Source: VGWB01 sp964614245 (lineage in GTDB: Bacteria > Bacteroidota > Ignavibacteria > UBA10030). Taken from it: DNA of 13,367 bases. The first letter of the stretch is position 1, and every line of letters begins with the position of its first letter. The notes under the pieces are model-generated. The model saw only the letters and a program-made list of their open reading frames with translations. It did no database searches and was not told the origin of the DNA. The translations under genes and the position numbers were made by a program. Location: NCBI GenBank assembly GCA_964614245.1, contig CAZTKU010000067.1, positions 1 to 13,367 on the forward strand. Direction: 5' to 3'. Positions 6,756-13,099 of this stretch are shown piece after piece.

Positions 6756-6840
6756 GATTTCAGTTCTCTTCAATAATTGCTGATAGAGGAAGTTTGTTAT
6801 GTTTTGGGACTACGTTCTTCATTCTGGATTTGTTCACACC

Positions 6841-6975
6841 TCAAGCTCTCCAGTCCGCAATCGCGGCAATTACCAAAATAATCACAATCACTGCGACAGT
6901 CCGAAATGACACAACCGGACCGAATCGGAATGTCAAAGCGCGTTCACGGCAAGGGCGCGCAAAACAGCTAAACAA
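6841..6975 (-). other. Possible remnant encoding a single membrane helix
   Basis: A minus-strand frame of 44 codons (first start TTG 6975, stop 6841-6843) ends TVAVIVIILVIAAIADWRA, a convincing single transmembrane helix with a short tail. There is no ribosome site, and its upstream end overlaps repeat D. It could be the tail of a decayed gene carried with the repeat, or a chance frame. Confidence 0.2.
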
Positions 6976-7014
6976 AACTACGGCAGTTCACAATGAAAGG
7001 CAAATTGGAGAGTT
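6972..7014 (+). repeat. Repeat D, copy 2
   Basis: Gap-free 43-nt match to 2663-2705 with 6 differences. Repeat C begins 99 nt after its start, against 103 nt in the other copy. Confidence 0.6.
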
Positions 7015-7070
7015 GTAGGCACAGGAATTTGCTGAAAAGACGGAGTGTGACTGGAGAATCACCAAGCAGA

Positions 7071-7092
7071 ACAAAGAATCTTCACCGACTTG
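7071..7092 (+). repeat. Repeat C, partial copy
   Basis: ACAAAGAATCTTCACCGACTTG matches the left end of repeat C at 12766-12787 with two differences. It then diverges into GTCTCG, so the inner hairpin and right arm are absent. Confidence 0.5.
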
Positions 7093-7162
7093 TCTCGTGA
7101 GCCAACCCTTTCGACAGGCTCATGGCTCGGTCCTGAGCGAAGTCCTGACGATTTGTGGCGGG

Positions 7163-7255
7163 ATAGCGGGGCCCCGCTCCAAAAACGAGCGGGGTTTCGT
7201 GCCGCTGTCTGACGACATCGGCACTCAACGGGACACCAGGGCTGTCCAGGTGCTA
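7163..7255 (+). repeat. Element U, copy 2 (diverged)
   Basis: Box ATAGCGGGGC is followed by stem I CCCCGCTC/GAGCGGGG (7172-7179 with 7187-7194), 8 bp with loop CAAAAAC. After a longer 36-nt linker, stem II is GGACA/TGTCC (7231-7235 with 7243-7247) with loop CCAGGGC, then AGGTGCTA. Compared with the other copies the stem I bases differ on both arms and still pair. Confidence 0.65.
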
Positions 7256-7507
7256 CGGAGAGTTCTAGCTTCTACATCCCCCTCCACTCGGCGGTGTCAC
7301 ACGAACTGCACAGAGAGAAGGGCAAATGAACAGAAAAACAACCGGCGATTACTTCCCCTTTCCTCATCATTGAAACCAATCCTCTTTTCGAATCGTAGCA
7401 GTAAGTGAAACAATCTGAAGAAGGCAATAGTCAGTTTCTGGGAATGATAGGTCCCATGCTCGGATCGGCGTGATCATCCGCTCAGCGAGCGGAGCGAAAT
7501 CCAAGAC

Positions 7508-9172
7508 TTGCATATTGCCCTTCCATTGTATAATTTTCCGAGGTTCCTCCAACCGTTTAGAGCCGTTCAAACCGACTTGCTCAAGATTGCCCGATATTGG
7601 AACGCACTTAAGTCACTCACGGCGATTCTTGTCCTTCTCATTCTTCTCCCTGCCGTCTTCTTTTCAGCTTATGAGATAAGCTCGCTTTCGGAGAGCGAAA
7701 CGCTCGTTGAGAGCATGTATCGTCAACAGCTAGACGCGGCTCTATTTTCGGTGAATCAGTATGCCTGGGACATCGCCGACAGCTGGGCAAGGGAAGTCAA
7801 TCGAATACTGCAACTCAACGCTCCGACACCGATACGCTCTTCATCTGCTGAGCTCACCGCATTTCTTTCAACGAACAGAGGGATAAGCATGATTTTCGTC
7901 GCCGATACTGAGGGCACCGCTGTTACGTTGGCGATGACAGGACATCAGGATTCTACTTCTGTGAAGGTGAGCCAGAACAATTTCCTGAAGCTGGTACGAT
8001 CGGAGCGGCGCCTTGTCACCCGATTGAGTCAGCTGGAAAGTACGGGGTACCGAAAAATCGAAGGTGTTACGCTACAGAGTGCCCGAGGTGAAGCAACTGC
8101 CTGTCTGCTTTTCCTTGTGAGCGCGGACGCCGAAAGAAAGCAAATCGCAGGAATCGTGCTCAATGCCGAATCGTTCGTTCGTCACTCTCTCCGCCAGAAA
8201 CTCGATGAAACTGCTTCGAATGAGTTCATCCTCTCGGTCGTCATCAAATCGGGAGGTCGGCAGGTCTACACCACCGGCCCGCTCACGCCAGGCGAAGAAC
8301 GTCAGACAAGAGATTTATGGCTCTTTCCGGATTACACGCTCGGAATCCGGATGCAGGGTCAGACAATCGAGGAGCTTGTCCGCGAAAGGTTTTACCGCAA
8401 CTTAGCGTTGCTTGTGGTTCTCGACATCATGATCCTCGTCGGCGCTTGGTTCCTCTTTCGCACGGTCCGACGAGAAATGCAGCTGGCTCGCATGCAATCG
8501 GATTTTGTGTCGAGTGTCTCGCACGAACTTCGCACTCCGCTTTCGCTCATTCGAATGTTCGGCGAGACGCTTGAAATGGGTCGGGTCCAAGGCGAAGAGA
8601 AGAAACAAGAATATTACTCCACCATCGTACGCGAGACGGAACGACTGACGGGACTCGTCAACAACGTGCTCAGCTTCTCTCGCATGGAATCAGGCCAAAA
8701 GGCGTACCAGCTCACACGCGTGAATCTGAATTCCGTTATCAAGCAAGTGCTTTCCTCGTACCAATCCCAATTCAACTATCTCGGATTCACGGTTCAGACC
8801 GAGTTATGTGATTCGCTGCCCGACATCATGGCCGACACCGAAGCCGTATCTGAGGCCTTGTTAAACGTTGTTGACAACGCGTTGAAGTACGGACGCGATC
8901 AGAAATGCATCAAGATCAGCACCGCGAATACTGACCGGAGCGTGTATGTCGATGTGGAAGATCACGGAATAGGCATCTCCGCTGAGGATCAGCCTAAGAT
9001 CTTCGAGAAGTTCTACCGCGTTTCCGGCGGATTGACACACGAGACACGCGGCAGCGGACTTGGGCTCACGCTGGTTCGACACATCATGGATGCGCACAAC
9101 GGAGAAGTGACTGTGAACAGTCGGGTCGGAGAAGGCAGTACCTTCCGGCTTTCATTTCCGCTTGCCGCTTGA
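7508..9172 (+). CDS. Membrane sensor histidine kinase
   Basis: Up to 554 residues. One membrane helix at about 36-57 (LTAILVLLILLPAVFF), a periplasmic sensor region of about 250 residues that I cannot assign to a known domain, and a second helix at about 313-333 (LALLVVLDIMILVGAWFLF). No HAMP domain is obvious; the second helix runs almost directly into the dimerisation domain. The kinase core is complete: phospho-acceptor His339 in SHELRTPL, N box with Asn457 in VVDNALKYG, G1 box DHGIGIS from Asp485, F box FEKFYR, G2 box GSGLGL at 515-520. It should autophosphorylate His339 and pass the phosphate to the regulator encoded 29 nt downstream. The start is uncertain: TTG 7508 and TTG 7526 lie on or before a TATAAT sequence, while TTG 7577 lacks a ribosome site; none is convincing. 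Confidence 0.93.
   Translation: MHIALPLYNFPRFLQPFRAVQTDLLKIARYWNALKSLTAILVLLILLPAVFFSAYEISSLSESETLVESMYRQQLDAALFSVNQYAWDIADSWAREVNRILQLNAPTPIRSSSAELTAFLSTNRGISMIFVADTEGTAVTLAMTGHQDSTSVKVSQNNFLKLVRSERRLVTRLSQLESTGYRKIEGVTLQSARGEATACLLFLVSADAERKQIAGIVLNAESFVRHSLRQKLDETASNEFILSVVIKSGGRQVYTTGPLTPGEERQTRDLWLFPDYTLGIRMQGQTIEELVRERFYRNLALLVVLDIMILVGAWFLFRTVRREMQLARMQSDFVSSVSHELRTPLSLIRMFGETLEMGRVQGEEKKQEYYSTIVRETERLTGLVNNVLSFSRMESGQKAYQLTRVNLNSVIKQVLSSYQSQFNYLGFTVQTELCDSLPDIMADTEAVSEALLNVVDNALKYGRDQKCIKISTANTDRSVYVDVEDHGIGISAEDQPKIFEKFYRVSGGLTHETRGSGLGLTLVRHIMDAHNGEVTVNSRVGEGSTFRLSFPLAA
7529..7534 (+). promoter_or_regulatory. Candidate -10 box before the histidine kinase
   Basis: A perfect TATAAT, but the best -35 match (TTGCAT at 7508) is only 15 nt away. 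If real, transcription starts near 7541 and the kinase must use a start codon downstream of that point. Confidence 0.3.
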
Positions 9173-9201
9173 GAGGCAATTTCCGTCAACGAGGACATAC
9201 C

Positions 9202-9885
9202 ATGCCAAGAATCTTAGTAGTTGAAGACGAACCAGAGATGCTTCGCGGTCTCAGGGATAACCTGGAGTTCGAGAACTACGAAGTCGACGCAGCGGGCGAC
9301 GGACAGACTGCATTGAAGAAAATCGAAAGTCATGTGTATGACCTCATCATTTTGGACCTCATGTTGCCGAAGCTGTCGGGCATGGAGGTCTGCAAACGGG
9401 CGAGGGAACACGGAGTAGCAACGCCGATTATCATGCTCACCGCCAGGGGCGAGGAGATCGACAAAGTCCTCGGACTCGAGCTTGGTGCGGACGATTACAT
9501 CACCAAGCCATTCGGCGTGCGCGAGCTCATGGCTCGCATCAAAGCCATACTTCGGAGAACAGCGGGGTTGCCCGGCGGCGCTTCCGATCATATAGTCCTT
9601 GGCTCTCTCAGCATCGATTTCGCTGCGTACACCGCCATGCGCAACGAGCAGCCATTGAATCTCAGTCCGAGAGAGTTCGACATCATGAGGTATCTCTGGG
9701 ATCATCGGAACAAGACCGTAACGCGCGAAGAGCTCCTCACTCAGGTGTGGGGCTACGACGAGTCAATTAGCACGCGAACTGTGGACAACTCCATACTCAA
9801 GCTGCGCCAAAAGATTGAAGAGGATCCTGCAACGCCTAGGCGAATCATCACGATCCATGGAGTTGGTTATAAACTCGTGGTATAG
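9202..9885 (+). CDS. OmpR/PhoB-family response regulator
   Basis: 227 residues from ATG 9202, which follows GAGGA at good spacing; an upstream in-frame TTG at 9169 overlaps the kinase and is unlikely. The receiver domain spans residues 1 to about 120, with the acidic pocket Glu8-Asp9, phospho-acceptor Asp52 in LILDLMLP, Thr80 in MLTAR and Lys102 in ITKPF. The C-terminal winged helix from about 130 to 227 has LSPREFDIMRYL, the VTREELLTQVWGYD helix and the recognition segment TRTVDNSILKLRQKI, followed by the wing GVGYKLV. It forms a two-component system with the kinase immediately upstream, in one operon. Its targets are unknown; the two exported proteins encoded next on the same strand are candidates by position only. 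Confidence 0.95.
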   Translation: MPRILVVEDEPEMLRGLRDNLEFENYEVDAAGDGQTALKKIESHVYDLIILDLMLPKLSGMEVCKRAREHGVATPIIMLTARGEEIDKVLGLELGADDYITKPFGVRELMARIKAILRRTAGLPGGASDHIVLGSLSIDFAAYTAMRNEQPLNLSPREFDIMRYLWDHRNKTVTREELLTQVWGYDESISTRTVDNSILKLRQKIEEDPATPRRIITIHGVGYKLVV

Positions 9886-9966
9886 CGTCTGCTTCGCTCT
9901 CCCTAGGCAGGCCCGTGACATCATTTGACATACTTGGGACACAGACGAGACAACTCCTACAAAGGC

Positions 9967-10005
9967 GACCCGTAGATTGTTGGTGAAACCAATAATCAAC
10001 GGGTC
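9967..10005 (+). promoter_or_regulatory. Long 39-nt stem-loop upstream of the small secreted protein
   Basis: GACCCGT (9967-9973) pairs with ACGGGTC (9999-10005). After a single A-A mismatch, GATTGTTGGT (9975-9984) pairs with ACCAATAATC (9988-9997) with one G-T wobble, around a 3-base GAA loop. It ends 28 nt before the next ATG. No T tract follows on either strand, so it is not a simple intrinsic terminator. It could be a DNA operator (long inverted repeat), an mRNA 5' stabiliser or a processing site. Confidence 0.55.
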
Positions 10006-10033
10006 AATCACTGACTAGAACGGGAGGAACACC

Positions 10034-10480
10034 ATGAAGACGTACAAGAGCCTCGTCACAGCGATCTTCGTCATCGCAACGGTGAACGCCCAAGCGCAGG
10101 ATGTGGGGACACTGACGAAGAACAACTCGGCAGACAACGAGCGCTACACGCGCATCCGTATGCCAGTCATGGTCAAGAACTACTTGAGTTGCCTGGACTC
10201 CGATATCCCTGGAGTTGTTGAGGCCGCACTCGGTCACGTCACGTATATACGTATCGCATGGCCGGGAGAAGATCTGCGGAACGTTCAGCAGAAGTTAGCC
10301 GAGCTCACGACAAAAGGAACAACGCGCGTTATTCGCTACAAAGCATTTACAGCGCTAGAGGTTTTCGGGGATCCCGCGGCATTCCGACGGTTCATCGGAC
10401 GCAGAAATGGGAACGGAGACGGGCTTCTCGACGAGATTGGTGTCCGGATTCTGCCGCAGCCCAATTTGGTCGTGCGATGA
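10034..10480 (+). CDS. Small secreted helical protein of unknown function
   Basis: 148 residues with a clear signal peptide (about 22 residues, ending VNAQAQ) and a strong GGGAGG ribosome site. The mature part is mostly predicted helical (NYLSCLDSDIPGVVEAALGH, then LRNVQQKLAELTTKG, then YKAFTALEVFGDP). It recalls short exported proteins of FCB-group bacteria with a 'GVVESAL' helix, which may be related to HEAT-type repeats; this is from memory and not a named family. Near the C-terminus NGNGDG (125-130) looks like the first half of a calcium-binding loop, but the final acidic ligand is not in place. It lies 148 bp after the response regulator and 95 bp before the sugar-binding-domain gene, all on the same strand. 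It may be controlled by the upstream two-component system. Confidence 0.8.
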   Translation: MKTYKSLVTAIFVIATVNAQAQDVGTLTKNNSADNERYTRIRMPVMVKNYLSCLDSDIPGVVEAALGHVTYIRIAWPGEDLRNVQQKLAELTTKGTTRVIRYKAFTALEVFGDPAAFRRFIGRRNGNGDGLLDEIGVRILPQPNLVVR

Positions 10481-10538
10481 ATTCCACCTACAACTTCCTG
10501 TGTGGATCCTCCGCGAGCGGTATGGTACGGGATGAACC

Positions 10539-10556
10539 ACCGATCTTGTCATCGGT
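10539..10556 (+). other. Weak stem-loop between the two secreted-protein genes
   Basis: ACCGAT/ATCGGT with a 6-nt loop, followed by only TT. It is too weak to call a terminator with confidence but could reduce read-through into the next gene. Confidence 0.25.
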
Positions 10557-10575
10557 TTGAGAACCAAGGGGGTCT

Positions 10576-11634
10576 ATGTTCAAAAGCGTCTGGGCGACCA
10601 TCGTTGTCTCTCTTCTGATTGCTCACGTGCCGGAAATTGGCCAGGCCCAAGACCTGAGGCAGGTGCTTGACCTTCGGGGGCGATGGAAATTCGAACTGGG
10701 GGATGATTCCGCGTGGTCGAAACGCGACTTCGACGATTCTCAGTGGGACCAGATCCGGGTGCCATCACCGTGGGAAGATCAGGGATACCCAGGCTACGAT
10801 GGTTATGCCTGGTACAGGAAGCATTTTAGAGTAGACGACCGTCTTTACGATAAACCGCTTTACCTCCGTCTGGGTCATATTGACGATGTGGGTGAGGTGT
10901 TCCTGAACGGCCATATGATCGGCTACGTCGGAACGTTTCCTCCTGATTTCTACAGCGGTTACGGAATTGATTTTCGGTGCCCCGTCCCGCAGGATTTTCT
11001 TCTGGACGGCAGCGACAACGTCATCGCCGTCCGGGTCTACGACTATACGCAGGCCGGCGGTTTCACCCATGGCAATGTCGGATTCTATCAGCCAAGGACC
11101 TTCATCGATCCTGAATACGACCTTTCAGGATCCTGGAAATTCAGGATTGGCGACAACAAATCGTGGGCGGAAAGCTCTTTCGATGACTCGCACTGGCGAG
11201 CATTGCGGGCGCCCCTGTTGTGGGACGCTCAGGGGTACAAAGACTACGACGGCTACGCGTGGTACAGAGTGAAGTTCAGAGTACCTCACGAGCTTTCAGG
11301 TAAGCGGCTCGTTCTTCTTCTTGGGAAAATCGATGACTTTGATGAAGCGTATTTGAACGGGAAGCTCATCGGTCACACAGGCGACATGTGGCAAAGCATC
11401 GGTCCGGACGAGATGACGAAGGTTTATCAACAATTACGTGCTTACACCATTCCTACATCACTGCTTCTTCAGGATCAAGAGAACACCCTCGCAGTCAGAG
11501 TGCTCGACATTTGGATGCACGGGGGCATCTATGAGGGGCCGATCGGATTAATAGAAAAAAGTCATTACACATATCCAAAGGAGCGCCCGAAATCGTTCTG
11601 GGAGACCCTCCGTGAAATTCTCCGCATTGATTGA
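10576..11634 (+). CDS. Secreted protein of two tandem galactose-binding-like (beta-galactosidase N-terminal type) domains
   Basis: 352 residues. Signal peptide of about 24 residues ending IGQAQ. Two homologous jelly-roll domains follow, at about 31-175 and 181-336, offset by exactly 150 residues. Matching pairs are RGRWKF (W37) and SGSWKF (W187), FDDSQW and FDDSHW, and DGYAWYR at D75 and D225. The FDDS.W..L/I.VP..W and 'VFLNG..IG' patterns are those of the sugar-binding domain of family 2 glycosidases and related proteins. No catalytic barrel or other enzyme domain is present, so it is likely a non-enzymatic glycan-binding or surface protein. A ribosome site (AAGGGGGT) precedes the ATG. It follows the small secreted protein and could share its regulation. 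The C-terminal tail (KSFWETLREILRID) is short and amphipathic. Confidence 0.85.
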   Translation: MFKSVWATIVVSLLIAHVPEIGQAQDLRQVLDLRGRWKFELGDDSAWSKRDFDDSQWDQIRVPSPWEDQGYPGYDGYAWYRKHFRVDDRLYDKPLYLRLGHIDDVGEVFLNGHMIGYVGTFPPDFYSGYGIDFRCPVPQDFLLDGSDNVIAVRVYDYTQAGGFTHGNVGFYQPRTFIDPEYDLSGSWKFRIGDNKSWAESSFDDSHWRALRAPLLWDAQGYKDYDGYAWYRVKFRVPHELSGKRLVLLLGKIDDFDEAYLNGKLIGHTGDMWQSIGPDEMTKVYQQLRAYTIPTSLLLQDQENTLAVRVLDIWMHGGIYEGPIGLIEKSHYTYPKERPKSFWETLREILRID

Positions 11635-11770
11635 GCGAAACGACGGAGGCTGAATCTCGCCCCCCATCTATGATCGTACAGCTGCAAGCCGCACGCTGGA
11701 TACCTGATTTCAGCTTTTGCGTATCTTAGCCCGTATCGGCGGTTTCGTCGCTTCAGGGGGGCGGTTCTGT

Positions 11771-12349
11771 CTATCGGATTCTAACGACTCCTCTTGACAC
11801 TTCTTTGAATTTGGAAATCACGAAGGGATCATGCCCGGGGACAATCAATTGCGTGTTGGCAACGAGGATCGTCATTCTGCGCAGTTGTGCGACATAGGCA
11901 TGAGCATCGGACGTTAATGGCACTGAAAGAAGGTAGGCAAGATTATAGTAGAACCAGCAGTCATCAGACGCGAGGAGCACCTTCTCGGTTTTTGAGCTGA
12001 CGAGCTGGTGCTGGGATTCATAGGTATGCTTCGAACTAATGAAAACTCGGATGCCCGGAATGATTTCTATGCTATCCCCATTGACGAGATGAAGCCTTCC
12101 ATCCAGGTTGGCCTGAATGATCTTTAGCACGTCCTGCTTGTCCAGGCCCGTGTGGGACGCACCTTTCTGCCACGCATCCCCAACGAAATACGCAAAGTCA
12201 TTCTTCTGCATCCAGATGGTTGCGCTCGGGAATAATTGAAGTCCGCCAATGTGATCGTAGTGAGCGTGAGTGATGATAACGTCAGTGACGTCATTTGCGT
12301 TTGACCTGCCCCCCGAAGAATGATCCAAGATTTGGTTAGGAAGTTTCAT
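11771..12349 (-). pseudogene. Metallo-beta-lactamase-fold hydrolase, N-terminus lost
   Basis: The frame carries THAHYDHIGG, the HxHxDH zinc motif, only about 28 residues from the first ATG (12349). In this family 60 to 100 residues with the first beta strands normally precede it. Other metal ligands are present: His in SSKHTYESQ, Asp in LLASDDCW and His in VPGHDPF, so the remaining part is well preserved. The pattern resembles the AHL-lactonase-like branch (ASDDCWFYYNL). Upstream in the frame, eight more codons reach a TTG at 12373, but those fall in the IS3 orfA leader. The gene was therefore probably cut by an insertion or deletion near 12350. Without the N-terminal sheet it is unlikely to fold normally. 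No neighbour suggests a pathway. Confidence 0.75.
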
Positions 12350-12372
12350 ATTCTGGATCAAAGGAGGCAGCA

Positions 12373-12564
12373 ATGGGTAGACAAAAGCACACAGCAGAAC
12401 AGATCATCAGCAAGCTGCGAGAAGCAGAGGTGCTTCAGGCCGAGGGGGTGTCGATGGAGGAGGTCCTGAAGCAGCTCAGAGCGAATAATGCCAAGAATTA
12501 CTGGCGTGCGAGGCCAGGGAGGAAACCAAAGACTACTCGAGCAATGCATACAAAGGGCAGATAA
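12373..12564 (+). pseudogene. IS3-family transposase orfA fragment (insertion sequence remnant)
   Basis: The first 35 codons, MGRQKHTAEQIISKLREAEV and on to EEVLKQL, match the N-terminal helix-turn-helix part of IS3-family OrfA (IS407-like: HTxEQIIxKLREAEV). The usual AAAGGAGGCAGC ribosome site precedes the ATG. After that the expected GVSE.TYYRWR recognition segment is degraded to RANNAKNYWRARPG, and the frame stops at 63 codons; intact OrfA is near 90. No orfB or clear terminal inverted repeats follow, so only one end of the element survives. It points away from the truncated hydrolase at 12349 and explains its broken N-terminus. Confidence 0.7.
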
Positions 12565-12591
12565 ATCCCAATGTTTAGCGCGTTGTCAGTT

Positions 12592-12644
12592 GTGAGGTTT
12601 GGGTGACATCGTCCCCTTCCGAAGGCTACAAGCTGTCACCTCAC
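12592..12644. other. Imperfect hairpin after the IS3 remnant
   Basis: GTGAGG plus TGACA on the left (interrupted by TTTGGG) pairs with TGTCA plus CCTCAC on the right (12634-12644). It may be a remnant of an end of the mobile element or another intergenic repeat; I cannot tell. Confidence 0.3.
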
Positions 12645-12765
12645 GCATCGATCTGCATGCAACCTATCGACATACAGAGGAAATAGCGGTGCCGCAGACT
12701 CGGTACTTTTGAGAATGAGATTTTGAGGGAAAAAACGGGGTATGATTGAAGAATTCCTGAGTAAA

Positions 12766-12820
12766 ACAAAGAATCCTCACCGACCTGCCCCGAGTCTTCT
12801 TCGGGATCTCCGTCGATGAG
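12766..12820 (+). repeat. Repeat C, copy 2 (nested stem-loop)
   Basis: Outer arms CTCACCGA (12776-12783) and TCGATGAG (12813-12820) pair with one A-C mismatch. They enclose CCCGA-GTCTTCT-TCGGG (12789-12805), a 5-bp stem with 7-nt loop. Same order of parts as 2766-2843. Element U follows 113 nt after the start of C; at 7071/7163 the distance is 92 nt. Confidence 0.6.
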
Positions 12821-12878
12821 CCTGCCCGACTAATATCGTGCTGGATTTCGGTCAGGCGGGAATTCTTCTTTAGAGCAG

Positions 12879-12943
12879 GTAGCGGGGGCCCCGACCCAAA
12901 AGCGGTCGGGGTAAACAGGACACCAAATTCTGTCCGGGTACTA
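12879..12943 (+). repeat. Element U, copy 3
   Basis: Box GTAGCGGGGGC (12879-12889), stem I CCCCGACC/GGTCGGGG (12889-12896 with 12904-12911) with loop CAAAAGC, linker TAAACA, stem II GGACA/TGTCC (12918-12922 with 12931-12935), box GTACTA (12938-12943). Same length as copy 1 at 4868-4932. The stem I difference from copy 1 (T to C on the left arm, A to G on the right) preserves pairing. Confidence 0.75.
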
Positions 12944-12944
12944 T

Positions 12945-12987
12945 AAAAAATGCGAACGCCCCCAAAGAGGGAGCGTCGCATTTTTTT
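12945..12987. terminator. Bidirectional terminator-like hairpin
   Basis: AAAAAATGCGA (12945-12955) pairs with TCGCATTTTTT (12976-12986), then CGC/GCG and CCC/GGG around AAAGA. A related outer stem is found at 4934-5002, where the centre is replaced by a further hairpin. It sits between the GTACTA and GTAGCGGGGGC boxes. Confidence 0.6.
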
Positions 12988-13056
12988 GTAGCGGGGGCCC
13001 CGACTACGCTTCGCTTCGTCGGGGCAGGCAGGACACCATGTCCTGTCCGAGTACTA
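12988..13056 (+). repeat. Element U, copy 4
   Basis: Box GTAGCGGGGGC (12988-12998), stem I CCCCGAC/GTCGGGG (12998-13004 with 13018-13024) with a 13-nt loop, 6-nt linker CAGGCA, stem II GGACA/TGTCC (13031-13035 with 13044-13048; an alternative tighter stem CAGGACA-CCA-TGTCCTG is possible), then GTACTA (13051-13056). Confidence 0.7.
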
Positions 13057-13057
13057 C

Positions 13058-13099
13058 CGAAAAGGAAACGCCCCAACTGCGTGGGGCGTTTCCTTTTCG
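13058..13099. terminator. Perfect 18-bp bidirectional terminator-like hairpin
   Basis: Left arm 13058-13075 (CGAAAAGGAAACGCCCCA) is exactly complementary to 13082-13099, with loop ACTGCG. GC-rich top, A/T-rich base on both sides. The sequence is unrelated to the other hairpins but it occupies the same slot between GTACTA and GTAGCGGGGGC. Confidence 0.6.

Larger units (their letters stand above)
6756..7507. other. Intergenic region with repeats D, C and U
   Basis: This 752-bp divergent gap between the esterase and the histidine kinase contains repeat D copy 2, a partial repeat C, a degenerate copy of the widespread TTCGACAGGCTCA...CTGAGCGAAGTC intergenic repeat (7109-7145), element U copy 2, and a small hairpin CCGCTC-AGC-GAGCGG at 7478-7492. 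The plus-strand frames at 6794, 7097 and the minus-strand frame at 7367-7570 lack ribosome sites and recognisable content. Confidence 0.6.

Noticed and set aside
9214..9705. Minus-strand 163-codon frame
   Set aside because: It is antisense to the response regulator, whose receiver and winged-helix motifs are complete on the plus strand.
9967..10005. Riboswitch or intrinsic terminator interpretation of the 39-nt hairpin
   Set aside because: A single simple hairpin without conserved aptamer features or T tract; kept only as a regulatory stem-loop of unknown type.
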